A DNA stretch of 31,313 bases from Prevotella sp. CAG:1092 (GCA_000436915.1 HF994083.1:6021-37333), one strand, 5' to 3'; numbered from the stretch's first letter, positions 1 to 9,181 are shown. Notes: generated from the sequence alone by a model not told the origin. Numbers and translations are program-made.

Positions 1-49
1 CTGCCAATGACATGGCAGCTACAGTTAATGCTGTGAATATTCTTTTCAT
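1..49 (-). CDS. Partial exported protein, signal peptide only
   Basis: Only the first 16 codons lie in the window, reading MKRIFTALTVAAMSLA on the minus strand. A basic start (K2, R3) followed by an alanine/leucine-rich hydrophobic run is a typical signal-peptide beginning; the cleavage site or lipobox is beyond the edge. The start lies 15 bp after the araB stop on the same strand, so it is probably the next gene of the arabinose operon. Arabinose clusters of Bacteroidetes often carry exported arabinosidases, but nothing visible here identifies the product. Confidence 0.6.
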   Translation of the reverse strand, partial: MKRIFTALTVAAMSLA

Positions 50-64
50 ACGTGGAGTAGGGGA

Positions 65-1657
65 TTAATATTTGTTTTCTACTGCAACCTTCTCTATAGC
101 GAGACCACGTTTGTAGTTCTCGATATAGATATTGAAGCCTGCTACATCCTCTGCTGTAGGAGCAATTTCTACACCTGTATTGCCTGCGAATACCTTGTTC
201 TCAAGGAAGTCGGCAAGTGACTCGTGAGCACCGCTATTGACAAGATAAGAACCAAGGAGAGCAATACCCCATGCTCCACCTTCACCTGCAGTCTCCATTA
301 CAGAGATTGGAGAATTGATGGCAGCAGCAAGGATGCGCTGACCTACGCCCTTAGTTTTGAACAAACCACCGTGACCTGTGATGCGGTCAACTTTAACATG
401 CTCTTCATTGAAGAGAATATCGTTTCCAATCTTCAAGACACCTACTGAAGCGTAGAGGTGTGAGCGCATAAAGTTGGCAAGATTGAACTTGTCGTTAGCA
501 GAGCGAACAAACATTGGACGACCTTCTGCAAGACCTGTTACTGGTTCGCCAGAGATGTAGTTATAAGAGATGAGTCCGCCACAATCAGCATCGCCTTCGA
601 GTGCATGGTTGTAGAGCTTACCGAATACCTCGTTCATGTCTACTGGCACGCCCAAGAGCTGCTGATATTCTTTAAATAGATTTACCCAGGCGTTGAGGTC
701 GCTAGTGCAGTTGTTGCAATGAACCATAGCTACGAGTGAACCATCAGGAGTTGTTACCATATCAATCATTTCGTATGGCTTGGTGAGGTCTTTCTCAAGA
801 ACAATCATAGAGAATGAAGATGTGCCGGCAGAAACGTTACCTGTGCGCTGCTTAACAGCGTTTGTTGCAACCATACCTGTGCCAGCATCGCCCTCAGGAG
901 GACAAAGAGGAACCCCTGCCTGCAAATGACCAGAAACGTCGAGCTTCTTAGCGCCTTCAACTGTCAAGCGACCTGCATCCTGTCCAGCATTTAGAACCTT
1001 AGGGAAAATGTCGAGCAAAGTCCATTTATAGCCTCTTGATGCAATAAGACCATTGAACTTCTTCACCATGTCGGCATTATAGTTCTTAGTCTCAGGGTCA
1101 ATAGGCATCATACCTGAAGCATCGCCTATGCCAAGAACTTTTTCGCCTGTGAGTTGCCAATGAATGTAACCTGCCAATGTTGTTTGGAAGGCAATATCTT
1201 TAACGTGGTCTTCACCATTGAGGATGGCTTGATATAGGTGTGAAATACTCCAACGAAGTGGAATGTTGTAAACAAAGAGTTTAGACAACTCTGCAGCTGC
1301 CTTAGCTGTATTTGTATTACGCCATGTGCGGAATGGAACAAGGATTTCTTCATTGTCGTTGAAAGCCATATAGCCATGCATCATAGCGCTGATACCTATA
1401 GCTGCAAGCTTCTCTATTTCACTATCATACTTTGCCTTAACATCCTTGCGGAGATCAGCATAGCAATCCTGTAAACCTGACCAGATAGCATCGATGCTGT
1501 AAGTCCAAAGGTTGTTGACGAGTTGGTTTTCCCACTCGTGGCTACCCTGTGCTATAGGCTTATTCTCTTCGTCGATGAGAACAGCCTTGATACGGGTAGA
1601 GCCAAACTCGATACCGAGAATGGCTTTACCTGATTCTATTGTTTGTTTTGCAGTCAT
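65..1657 (-). CDS. araB: L-ribulokinase (FGGY family)
   Basis: Predicted cytoplasmic kinase phosphorylating L-ribulose to L-ribulose 5-phosphate, second step of L-arabinose catabolism. The 530-residue product has the FGGY two-domain layout: an N-terminal ATPase-fold motif (GIEFGSTRIKAVLID, about residues 15-29), a middle GDASGMMPID stretch, a second phosphate motif GNVSAGTSSFSM, and a C-terminal GHGGLFKTKG adenosine-binding region followed by GEGGAWGIALLG. Sequence alone does not separate ribulokinase from xylulokinase-like FGGY members; the assignment rests mainly on position, 5 bp after araA in an araD-araA-araB run. Length is normal for the Bacteroidetes form. No SD sequence is seen, as usual in this phylum. 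Confidence 0.88.
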   Translation of the reverse strand: MTAKQTIESGKAILGIEFGSTRIKAVLIDEENKPIAQGSHEWENQLVNNLWTYSIDAIWSGLQDCYADLRKDVKAKYDSEIEKLAAIGISAMMHGYMAFNDNEEILVPFRTWRNTNTAKAAAELSKLFVYNIPLRWSISHLYQAILNGEDHVKDIAFQTTLAGYIHWQLTGEKVLGIGDASGMMPIDPETKNYNADMVKKFNGLIASRGYKWTLLDIFPKVLNAGQDAGRLTVEGAKKLDVSGHLQAGVPLCPPEGDAGTGMVATNAVKQRTGNVSAGTSSFSMIVLEKDLTKPYEMIDMVTTPDGSLVAMVHCNNCTSDLNAWVNLFKEYQQLLGVPVDMNEVFGKLYNHALEGDADCGGLISYNYISGEPVTGLAEGRPMFVRSANDKFNLANFMRSHLYASVGVLKIGNDILFNEEHVKVDRITGHGGLFKTKGVGQRILAAAINSPISVMETAGEGGAWGIALLGSYLVNSGAHESLADFLENKVFAGNTGVEIAPTAEDVAGFNIYIENYKRGLAIEKVAVENKY

Positions 1658-1662
1658 GTCTA

Positions 1663-3204
1663 TTACTTGAGAGCCTTGTTAAGCATGTAATAAATCTCAT
1701 TGTTACGGAGCTGCTGTTTGAAGCTACTGATGGTGGTATTCTTGTCGATGTTTACGTACTCGATACCAACGATCTCTGCGAAATCTTCCCAGTATTCAGC
1801 TGTGATGTCGTAAGAGAATGCACTATGGTGTGTACCACCTGCGAGAATCCATGCACCTGCACCAATCTCGAATGTTGGCTGTGGAACCCAAAGAGCTGAA
1901 GCAACAGGGAGCTTAGGCATTGGCTTTGGCTCGATGCACTCTACTTCGCTTGTGATAAGACGGAAACGGTTACCAAGGTCAACAACTGTAGCCTTGATAC
2001 CATGACCAGTCTTTGATGTGAATACAAGGCGAGCTGTCTGCTGCTTACGAATGCCGATGCCAAGGAAGTGAACCTCGAGCTTTGGCTTATCTGTAGCAAT
2101 CAATGGACAAACCTCGAGCATGTGGCTCTGGAGTGAAGATGTGCAGTCGGCAGCAAAGTTCAAAGTGTAGTCCTCAAGGAATGAGCATCCCTTTTCAAGA
2201 CCCTGGTTCATAACCCAAAGTGTGCGATAGAGACAAGCTGTCTTCCAGTCGCCCTCAGCACCGAAGCCATAACCCTCAGCCATCAAGCGCTGTGAAGCAA
2301 GACCTGGAATCTGGTCGAAACCGCAGAAGTTAGGATCGTCGATGTTTGCATCACCAAGGTCATCAAAGTTTGTTGTGAAAGCTGTTGCCTTTTCCTCCTT
2401 AAGTACACGACGGAGAGCGATTTCTGCTTTAGCCGCGTTCTTAACCTTCTCCCAATATACTTCTTCACCCGACTCATCAATCTTGATGGTGTAAGCCTTC
2501 TTATATTCTTCAACGAGAGCATCAGCCTCTGCATCAGTAACCTTCTTGTAGTATTCCATCAATGAAGATACTGGATAGTAGTCTACATGATAGCCAAGAC
2601 GCTGTTCGAACTCTACACGGTCGCCATCGGTAACGGCAACATTATTCATGTTCATACCAAACATCAAGCAACGTACGTTGTGAGCATCAGCAACACCTGC
2701 TGCAACACGTGCCCATGTAGCAATCTGCTTCTGAGCAGCTTCGCTCTTCCAATAGCCAACAACAACCTTGCGAGGTACACGCATGCGAGTGCAGATATGA
2801 CCAAACTCGATGTCGCCATGTGCTGACTGGTTGAGGTTCATGAAGTCCATGTCGATGTCGTTCCATGGAATTTCAGCGTTGTACTGTGTATGGAAGTGGA
2901 GGAGAGGCTTCTTTAATGACTGAAGACCCTTAATCCACATCTTTGCTGGCGAGAATGTGTGCATCCATGTGATAATACCAACACACTTCTCGTCGTTATT
3001 AGAAGCCTTCATGACAGCCTCTACTTCGGCTGATGAATTTGCTGTGCCTTTATAAACAACCTTAATAGGAATGATTCCACTATTGTTGAGTCCATCGACC
3101 ATCTCTTTAGAGTGGCCATCAACGATTTTTACTGTTTCGCCTCCGTAAAGAAGCTGTGCTCCTGTTACGAACCAAATTTCTAAGTTCTCAAATGCTTTGA
3201 TCAT
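1663..3204 (-). CDS. araA: L-arabinose isomerase
   Basis: Cytoplasmic metal-dependent isomerase converting L-arabinose to L-ribulose. At 513 residues it has normal length and the family's conserved active-site segments: AEGYGFGAEGDWK with the catalytic glutamate near residue 310, FLEDYT with the second glutamate near 344, SHMLEVCP with the metal-binding histidine near 361, and GGTHHS with histidines 459/460. These match the Glu/Glu/His/His set known from E. coli AraA. It lies between araD (63 bp upstream) and araB (5 bp downstream), consistent with one transcript. No truncation or odd composition. Confidence 0.96.
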   Translation of the reverse strand: MIKAFENLEIWFVTGAQLLYGGETVKIVDGHSKEMVDGLNNSGIIPIKVVYKGTANSSAEVEAVMKASNNDEKCVGIITWMHTFSPAKMWIKGLQSLKKPLLHFHTQYNAEIPWNDIDMDFMNLNQSAHGDIEFGHICTRMRVPRKVVVGYWKSEAAQKQIATWARVAAGVADAHNVRCLMFGMNMNNVAVTDGDRVEFEQRLGYHVDYYPVSSLMEYYKKVTDAEADALVEEYKKAYTIKIDESGEEVYWEKVKNAAKAEIALRRVLKEEKATAFTTNFDDLGDANIDDPNFCGFDQIPGLASQRLMAEGYGFGAEGDWKTACLYRTLWVMNQGLEKGCSFLEDYTLNFAADCTSSLQSHMLEVCPLIATDKPKLEVHFLGIGIRKQQTARLVFTSKTGHGIKATVVDLGNRFRLITSEVECIEPKPMPKLPVASALWVPQPTFEIGAGAWILAGGTHHSAFSYDITAEYWEDFAEIVGIEYVNIDKNTTISSFKQQLRNNEIYYMLNKALK

Positions 3205-3267
3205 AGTTTTAAGTTTTTTAATGGTTTATTGTATTGTTATTATTGTTTTATAGGTGTTTAAAGTCTT

Positions 3268-3972
3268 TTATCCTTTTTTCTTCTGGCCGTAGTAGGCGTT
3301 AGGACCGTGTTTGCGGCTGAAATGCTTCTCCACGAGGAGTGGGTTCATGGTGGTGTTAGGATTTACAGAGAATGAAATGAATGCCATCTTTGCAACCTGT
3401 TCCATTACTACTGCATTGTAAACTGCATTATCAGCATCCTTACCCCAAGAGAAAGGACCATGGTTCTTTACTAAAACACCAGGAGTGTGAACAGGGTTGA
3501 TGTTTCCTTTTTTGATACGCTTAACTATAACATTGCCTGTCTCGAGCTCATATTCGCCCTTTACTTCAGCTTCTGTCATGTCGTCAGTACATGGAATGCA
3601 ATCGTGGAAGTAGTCGGCATGTGTAGTTCCAATATTAGGAATGTCCTTGCCAGCCTGTGCCCATGCTGTAGCGTAGGTAGAGTGAGTATGTACGATACCA
3701 CCTATCTCAGGGAATTCGCGATACAACACAAGGTGAGTAGGTGTGTCGGAAGAAGGGTTTAGGTCGCCCTCTACAACTTTACCAGTTTCAAGATCTACTA
3801 CTACCATGTCGGAAGCCTTCATAGTGTCGTATGAAACTCCAGATGGCTTGATGACAACAAGACCCTTTTTGCGGTCGATTCCGCTAACGTTTCCCCATGT
3901 AAATATTACAAGGTTGTGCTTAACCAAATCGAGGTTTGCACGGAAAACTTTCTCTTTGAGTTCTTCTAACAT
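3268..3972 (-). CDS. araD: L-ribulose-5-phosphate 4-epimerase
   Basis: Class II aldolase-fold epimerase making D-xylulose 5-phosphate from L-ribulose 5-phosphate, linking arabinose to the pentose phosphate pathway. The 234-residue product keeps the zinc ligands at the same numbers as E. coli AraD: H95 and H97 (GIVHTHSTY) and H171 (KNHGPFSWG), plus D76 in the SSDTPTH segment. NVSGID near residue 28 and KPSGVSYD near 42 match the phosphate-binding loops. It starts 47 bp after the araR stop and is followed by araA 63 bp on. The ordering D-A-B differs from the E. coli B-A-D order. Confidence 0.95.
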   Translation of the reverse strand: MLEELKEKVFRANLDLVKHNLVIFTWGNVSGIDRKKGLVVIKPSGVSYDTMKASDMVVVDLETGKVVEGDLNPSSDTPTHLVLYREFPEIGGIVHTHSTYATAWAQAGKDIPNIGTTHADYFHDCIPCTDDMTEAEVKGEYELETGNVIVKRIKKGNINPVHTPGVLVKNHGPFSWGKDADNAVYNAVVMEQVAKMAFISFSVNPNTTMNPLLVEKHFSRKHGPNAYYGQKKKG

Positions 3973-4019
3973 AAAAATATGTTTAAATAGGTGTTATATA
4001 TATTATTGATAATTAGTTA

Positions 4020-4700
4020 TTATTGTAATTTAAACGAAGGGTCTTCAGCATACGACTTCTTGTTGAAGCGGTAGAGTGCAGCTCCTCGTTTAGATGTTTT
4101 CTTGTCTATGAGTTCCGTCTTTTCTATAAAGTCGATCTGCTTTATGCGCTTGCGGAAATTGCGCTTATCGATTTCACTTCCCAATACTGCTTCATATACA
4201 TGCTGTAATTGTGTGAGTGTGAAGAGGTCGGGTAGGAGCTTAAAGCCTAAAGGCTCTGTACTAATGTTGTGACGAAGAATGTTCAATGCCGTTTGAACCA
4301 TCTTGTTGTGATCAGAATAGAGCTGTGGCAATTCTTCAAGACTTACCCATGAAAGATTGTGCTCTTGACGAAGTTTGTCGTCATAGTCTTTGACGTTTAT
4401 CAAAGAATAGTAGGCAATGGAGATTACACGTTCTCCTGGGTCACGATCAACAGCACCGAATGCTGCAACTTGTTTCATAAAGGCATTCTTCATGCCTGTT
4501 AGATTGTACAACACTCTACTGGCAGCCTCGTCTATGCTCTCGTTTTGTTCTACGAAACCGCCATATAATGACCATTCATCAAATCCTGGATCCATTTTAC
4601 GCTTACCTATAAGGAGCTTTAACTTACCTTCATCGAATCCAAAGATAATGCAGTCAACAGCAACGTATGCTTTATTATGTTGAACATAGAAATTTGTCAT
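4020..4700 (-). CDS. araR: Nudix-type arabinose regulator, AraR (NrtR-like)
   Basis: A 226-residue protein with an N-terminal Nudix fold (about 1-140) and a C-terminal winged-helix region (about 150-226, LPDLFTLTQLQHVYEAVLG onward), the layout of NrtR-like regulators. Aligned to the Nudix box G-x5-E-x7-R-E-U-x-E-E-x-G, residues 48-70 keep G48, E54, R62 and G69, but the three metal-binding glutamates are replaced by V63, N66 and L67. It should bind a sugar ligand rather than hydrolyse a nucleotide. Nudix-family AraR regulators of arabinose genes are known in Bacteroides; position between the symporter and araD supports the same role. Its operator was not identified. Activator versus repressor action cannot be told from the sequence. 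Confidence 0.88.
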   Translation of the reverse strand: MTNFYVQHNKAYVAVDCIIFGFDEGKLKLLIGKRKMDPGFDEWSLYGGFVEQNESIDEAASRVLYNLTGMKNAFMKQVAAFGAVDRDPGERVISIAYYSLINVKDYDDKLRQEHNLSWVSLEELPQLYSDHNKMVQTALNILRHNISTEPLGFKLLPDLFTLTQLQHVYEAVLGSEIDKRNFRKRIKQIDFIEKTELIDKKTSKRGAALYRFNKKSYAEDPSFKLQ

Positions 4701-4801
4701 AGTTCTAAGTTATATTAAAGGTTTAGTAATATTAGAGGTGTGGGTATTTTTTTATTGAATAGGTTTTGATTGGGTGTCTTAAATGTTTTATTGTTTAATA
4801 T

Positions 4802-4834
4802 GGTGTCTTGAAGGTGCTTTACCTCCAAGACACC
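4802..4834 (-). terminator. Hairpin between symporter and araR
   Basis: Arms 4802-4815 and 4821-4834 form a 14-bp stem with one A-C mismatch around a 5-nt loop (outer sequence GGTGTCTTG/CAAGACACC). It starts 11 bp downstream of the symporter stop codon. The downstream minus-strand sequence is AT-rich but lacks a solid T tract, so it may be a leaky terminator or a 3' end stabiliser inside the ara operon. Confidence 0.65.
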
Positions 4835-4845
4835 AAGTTTGTTGT

Positions 4846-6570
4846 TTACCAGAAGTACCAATAGAAAGCTGCACAAAGACCGATAACGATGAGTGAACCA
4901 ACGATATCGAAAGTGCCCCAGCTTTCACGAATAGACTTCTTGAAGTCTGATGTGAAAGTAATAGCTTCTACCTGTTCCTTGCTTGGAGCAGGAGTGAAGC
5001 AGCTCACCACAACCATAAATATGATGAGGAATACGAGTAACCAGCACTCAAATACAAGCCAGTTAGTCTGCCAGAACCATGAGGTTGCATCCCAGAATGC
5101 ACCATCCATTGTAGCTTTACCTGTGTCGGTGATAACATTTGTAACAAGACGGAGCATACCGATAAGGAAGCCTACAATCATAGTGTATTCACCAGCCTTA
5201 GGAGTAATCTTCTTGAAGAAGATACCCATAGCAAATACTGCTACCATGGCTGGAGCCAAGAGTGACTGAATTCCCTGGAGGTAGTTGTATAGGGTGTCCA
5301 TCTTCATCATGATAGGCAACCATGCAAAACCGAGAACTACAACTACTACTGTTGCAATACGACCAACGAGTACATAGTGTGCCTCAGACATACCTTTTTT
5401 CAATGGTTTGTAGAAGTCTTCTGTGAAGAGTGTTGCACAGCTATTAAAGAATGCTGCCAATGAAGCAACAAGTGCGCAGATGAAACCGATAGTTACAATA
5501 CCCTTAATACCTGCAGGCAATACACTCTTAACCATGATGGCAAAAGCAGCGTCTGTTTCATTCATCTGGATTGCGCCCTTCTGAGCCAAAGCTGCAGCAA
5601 TCATACCTGGAATCAAGAACATGAAGCAAGGGAGAACTTTGAAGAAACCAGCTGCGATAGTACCACGACGAGCACGCTTCATAACTTCTGCATTGCTCTC
5701 GCCAGGAACCTGACCAAGTACACGCTGAACGATATGCTGGTCTGTACACCAATACCAGAAACCAATAATGGTTGCACCAAGGAATACTACGAAGCCTGGA
5801 TACTCCTGGTACATAGAATCGCCAGCCTCCCAGTGGAACATGTGTGTTGTTCCATAGCCGTTGTTCAACTTTCCACAGTAATCCATCATATCTGCCCAAC
5901 CAGCAGCAATGCTACCACCGCCAAGAGTTGAAAGACCAAGAAAGAGAACCAAGAATGAACCAATTACAAGGATAGGGGTCTGAATAGTAGACAAAGTCAT
6001 CACACCCTTCATACCTCCAAATACTGTAAAGATGGTAGTTAGTACAATAAGTCCGATAGCTCCTGCCCAAAAATTCAAGCCCCAAAGATATTCGAAGAAG
6101 ATACCACCAGTAAGGGCTGTTACACTTACCTTAGTAAGTATGTAAGCTACAAGAGTAATGATAGAGAGCCATGAACCTGTACGCTGTGTGTAGCGGAACT
6201 TCAAGAAGTCAGGCATGGTGATAATCTTTCCCATCTTATTGATAAGCAACTGGTAGAATGGTACAAACAACCATCCTAAGATAAGGATCATCCATCCCTG
6301 CATTTCCCAGTGAGCCATACCAACACCACTCTTGGCGCCAGTTCCTGCTAAGCCTACAAGGTGCTCTGAACCTATATTGGCTGCAAAGATAGCCATACCA
6401 ATTACATACCATGGTTCACCTTTACCGAATAGGTAAGCTGAAGAATCTTCACCCTTTTGTGCTTTTCTGTCTTTTACAATCGCATGCCATACTGCCCATA
6501 TAACACCGATTACACCAATGGCGAGTACTGCCCAGTCAAGCCATACGAACTCTGTTGAATTCCAATTCAT
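4846..6570 (-). CDS. SSS-family Na+/sugar symporter, probable arabinose importer
   Basis: A 574-residue polytopic inner-membrane protein of the sodium:solute symporter (SGLT-like) family. The N-terminal helix is followed by a cytoplasmic segment, then the family's GSEHLVGLAGTGAKSG region (about residue 68), the long membrane core with GGMKGVMTLSTIQ, and a final hydrophobic helix ending in FYWYFW; about 14 membrane segments are expected. Substrate is inferred from context: it sits between the periplasmic mutarotase and araR-araDAB, as the arabinose symporter does in Bacteroides. It starts 21 bp after the mutarotase stop, indicating cotranscription from the promoter near 7800. Confidence 0.88.
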   Translation of the reverse strand: MNWNSTEFVWLDWAVLAIGVIGVIWAVWHAIVKDRKAQKGEDSSAYLFGKGEPWYVIGMAIFAANIGSEHLVGLAGTGAKSGVGMAHWEMQGWMILILGWLFVPFYQLLINKMGKIITMPDFLKFRYTQRTGSWLSIITLVAYILTKVSVTALTGGIFFEYLWGLNFWAGAIGLIVLTTIFTVFGGMKGVMTLSTIQTPILVIGSFLVLFLGLSTLGGGSIAAGWADMMDYCGKLNNGYGTTHMFHWEAGDSMYQEYPGFVVFLGATIIGFWYWCTDQHIVQRVLGQVPGESNAEVMKRARRGTIAAGFFKVLPCFMFLIPGMIAAALAQKGAIQMNETDAAFAIMVKSVLPAGIKGIVTIGFICALVASLAAFFNSCATLFTEDFYKPLKKGMSEAHYVLVGRIATVVVVVLGFAWLPIMMKMDTLYNYLQGIQSLLAPAMVAVFAMGIFFKKITPKAGEYTMIVGFLIGMLRLVTNVITDTGKATMDGAFWDATSWFWQTNWLVFECWLLVFLIIFMVVVSCFTPAPSKEQVEAITFTSDFKKSIRESWGTFDIVGSLIVIGLCAAFYWYFW

Positions 6571-6591
6571 TGTTTTTTTAGTTGATAATAA

Positions 6592-7746
6592 TTATTTTAC
6601 CGAGAATTTGTAAACTACATGACTATGATATTTCTCTCCTGGTTTAAGGTTTGCTGAAGGGAAATTCTTTTTGTTTGGAGCATCAGGGTATTTCTGTGTT
6701 TCCATGCATACAGATGCATGTACAGGATATTTGTTACCATGCTTACAAGCAATTCCTGTACCCTGGAAATTAGCGGTGTATATCTGTATACCAGGTTCGT
6801 TAGTAAACACCTCAAGATAGATACCTGTGTTAGGTGCATAAAGACTTGCTGCTACCTTTTTATCGTTGCCCTTACCATCCTTGTAAGTATTTAAACACCA
6901 GTTGTGGTCATAACCATTAGCATTCTTTATCTGTTGGAAGGCTGTGTCACCAATACATTCGTAGAGAGGACGACGCTTGGTAAAGTCCATAGGAGTACCA
7001 TACACATCCTTGATTTCACCTGTTGTCATATAGGTAGAATCTGTAGGTGTGTACTTATCAGCATTGATAAAGAGTACCATGTCGGTACCTGGTTGAGAAG
7101 GATTGCCTGTAAGTGAGAAATATGAGTGGTTGCACATATTAATTACAGTTTCCTTATCAGTTGTTGCCTCGAATGTGCAATCAAGTGCATTGTCGTCTGT
7201 AAGCTTATAAGTAGCTGTTGCAGTAACTGTTCCTGGGAAGCCATTATCTCCATCCTTTGAAACCAATTTGAGCTCAAGAGTTTGATCGTCAATCTGTGTT
7301 GCATCATAAACCTGATACTGCCATCCTGAAGGACCTCCATGCAAGCAATGACCAAAGTTATTAGTTGGCAACTGGTATTCTTTACCAGCAATAGTCATCT
7401 TACCTTTATTAATACGGTTTGCATAGCGACCAATTGTTGCTCCGAAATCGCTTGGACTATTTACAGTATCTGCATACTGCTTAATGTTGTCGTATCCTAA
7501 CACAACGTCTACCATCTGGTTGTCTTTGTTAGGAACCATCATTGAAACAACTCGACCACCAAAGTTAGTGATGCAAACTTCCATACCACTTTTGTTGGTG
7601 AGAGTGTAGAGTGCTACTTTCTTACCATTGATAGTGGTGTCGAAAGCTGTTGGGTTTAATCCCGAAAGAGTTTGATTGCCTGAGCATGATGCCATTAATG
7701 CAACAGCAACACCTGCTCCGAGAATTAGGTTTTTTAAGTTACTCAT
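6592..7746 (-). CDS. Lipoprotein aldose 1-epimerase (mutarotase)
   Basis: A GalM-type mutarotase interconverting alpha and beta anomers of a free aldose. The 384-residue product starts with a lipoprotein signal (LILGAGVAVALMASC, lipobox cysteine C21), so it should be anchored facing the periplasm, unlike the cytoplasmic GalM at 10625-11713. Family signatures include NFGGRVVSMMVP near residue 61, IGRYANRINKGK near 105, HCLHGGPSGW with a catalytic-type histidine, NMCNHSYFSL with the second conserved histidine, and GYDHNWCLN. It is first in the arabinose operon, 21 bp before the symporter, and likely presents the preferred anomer for uptake. Sugar preference cannot be read from sequence. Confidence 0.9.
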   Translation of the reverse strand: MSNLKNLILGAGVAVALMASCSGNQTLSGLNPTAFDTTINGKKVALYTLTNKSGMEVCITNFGGRVVSMMVPNKDNQMVDVVLGYDNIKQYADTVNSPSDFGATIGRYANRINKGKMTIAGKEYQLPTNNFGHCLHGGPSGWQYQVYDATQIDDQTLELKLVSKDGDNGFPGTVTATATYKLTDDNALDCTFEATTDKETVINMCNHSYFSLTGNPSQPGTDMVLFINADKYTPTDSTYMTTGEIKDVYGTPMDFTKRRPLYECIGDTAFQQIKNANGYDHNWCLNTYKDGKGNDKKVAASLYAPNTGIYLEVFTNEPGIQIYTANFQGTGIACKHGNKYPVHASVCMETQKYPDAPNKKNFPSANLKPGEKYHSHVVYKFSVK

Positions 7747-7792
7747 AATTAATATTCGGTTATTAGTTGTTATAATATGATATATTCAGCGT

Positions 7793-7822
7793 CAAAGATA
7801 CAACTTTTTTGTTAAAGTCAAT
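7793..7822 (-). promoter_or_regulatory. Promoter of the arabinose operon
   Basis: On the minus strand a perfect -7 box TATCTTTG (7793-7800) is preceded after 18 bp by ATTG (7819-7822), close to the -33 TTTG. It lies about 47 bp upstream of the mutarotase start. A 13-bp palindrome TAATGTTTCATTA (7822-7834) abuts the -33 element and could hold a regulator; assigning it to AraR would be a guess. Confidence 0.65.
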
Positions 7823-7877
7823 AATGTTTCATTAAGTTTTTATGCACAAAGTGTGGTTTTTACACTATTTAAACAAA

Positions 7878-7912
7878 AAAAGGTCTGCAAGACAGGAGTT
7901 TGCAGACCTTTT
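7878..7912 (-). terminator. Intrinsic terminator after galK
   Basis: A perfect 13-bp stem (AAAAGGTCTGCAA at 7878-7890, TTGCAGACCTTTT at 7900-7912) around a 9-nt loop. On the minus strand it is followed by a run of T, and it starts 39 bp after the galK stop. This separates the galactose genes from the arabinose operon. Confidence 0.9.
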
Positions 7913-7951
7913 GTTTGTATTATTAAGCTAATAATAATGATTTCTTATGAA

Positions 7952-9112
7952 TTAGCAAATCTTTCTTGAACCATCGCTGATAACAACGTTGATAACCTCT
8001 GGTTCATGTCCGTATTTCTCATTAAACTTAGCTTTAGCTGTAGCGATGAAGTTGTCGTAAACCTCAACCTTAACGAGGTTGATAGTGCAACCACCGAAGC
8101 CACCGCCCATGATACGGCTACCAGTAACACCATTTTCTTTAGCCAAGTCATTGAGGAAGTCAAGTTCTTCGCAGCTTACTTCATATTCCTTGCTAAGACC
8201 ATAGTGTGTCTCGAACATCTTCTTTCCTACAGTCTCGTAGTCACCCTTTTCAAGAGCTTCACAAACTGCAAGTACACGATCCTTCTCACCGAGTACGAAG
8301 TGAGCACGTGTGTAATCTTCCTCGCTAACCTCAGACTTTACAGCCTCAAGTTCATCCCACTCAGCATCACGAAGAGTTTCAAATTTCTTGTTAGGGAAGT
8401 GCGCTGCAAGAGCCTTAACTACATTCTCGCAAGAATTGCGACGGTCGTTGTATGGAGAACCCTTCAACTCGTGCTTAACCTTTGAGTTCAACAATACGAG
8501 CTTGTATCCCTGTGGGTTGAATGGGAAGTATTCGAATTCGCGACTGCGGCAGTCGAGACGCATAAGTTTACCCTGCTGACCGAATACGCTTGCGAACTGG
8601 TCCATGATACCACAGTTTACACCGATATAGTTGTGCTCTGTAGCTTGGCCTGCCAATACCATATCCCACTTAGAAACCTTATTGTCACCAAAGAGGTCGT
8701 TGAGTGCATAAGCGAAGCAACTCTCAAGAGCTGCACTTGAAGACATACCAGCACCGAGAGGAACATCACCAGCAAATGCTGTATTGAAACCCTTTACATC
8801 AACACCGAGTTTTTTCATTTCCTGAACGATGCCATAGATGTAGCGTGCCCATGTTGTCTTTGGACCTACAGGATCGTCAACCTTAAATTCAACCTTATCC
8901 TTAAGGTCGATAGAGTAGGCGATAACTGTGTTAAGTCCATTTGGACGAACTTCAGCCATGATACCCTTGTCTACTGCACCTGGGAATACGAATCCACCAT
9001 TGTAGTCTGTATGCTCACCAATTAGATTGATACGACCTGGTGATGCATATATGTTTCCTGTTTTACCGTCGAAGTGCTTAATAAATCTACTTCTTACAAA
9101 TTCTATATCCAT
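7952..9112 (-). CDS. galK: Galactokinase
   Basis: GHMP-family kinase making alpha-D-galactose 1-phosphate from galactose and ATP in the Leloir pathway. The 386-residue product has the galactokinase signature GRINLIGEHTDYNGG (residues 26-40), the ATP-binding loop PLGAGMSSSAALE (118-130), the catalytic-region NCGIMDQFASVFG, and the third GHMP motif GSRIMGGGFGGCTINLV near the C-terminus. It starts 69 bp after the MFS transporter stop on the same strand and ends before a strong terminator, so it is the last gene of the galactose module. galT and galE are not in the window. Confidence 0.96.
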   Translation of the reverse strand: MDIEFVRSRFIKHFDGKTGNIYASPGRINLIGEHTDYNGGFVFPGAVDKGIMAEVRPNGLNTVIAYSIDLKDKVEFKVDDPVGPKTTWARYIYGIVQEMKKLGVDVKGFNTAFAGDVPLGAGMSSSAALESCFAYALNDLFGDNKVSKWDMVLAGQATEHNYIGVNCGIMDQFASVFGQQGKLMRLDCRSREFEYFPFNPQGYKLVLLNSKVKHELKGSPYNDRRNSCENVVKALAAHFPNKKFETLRDAEWDELEAVKSEVSEEDYTRAHFVLGEKDRVLAVCEALEKGDYETVGKKMFETHYGLSKEYEVSCEELDFLNDLAKENGVTGSRIMGGGFGGCTINLVKVEVYDNFIATAKAKFNEKYGHEPEVINVVISDGSRKIC

Positions 9113-9181
9113 AGCTTTAATATTTTTAAAGGTTTAACTTAGATGGTTTTATTTAAAACTTAAATATAAATCAAATAATGA

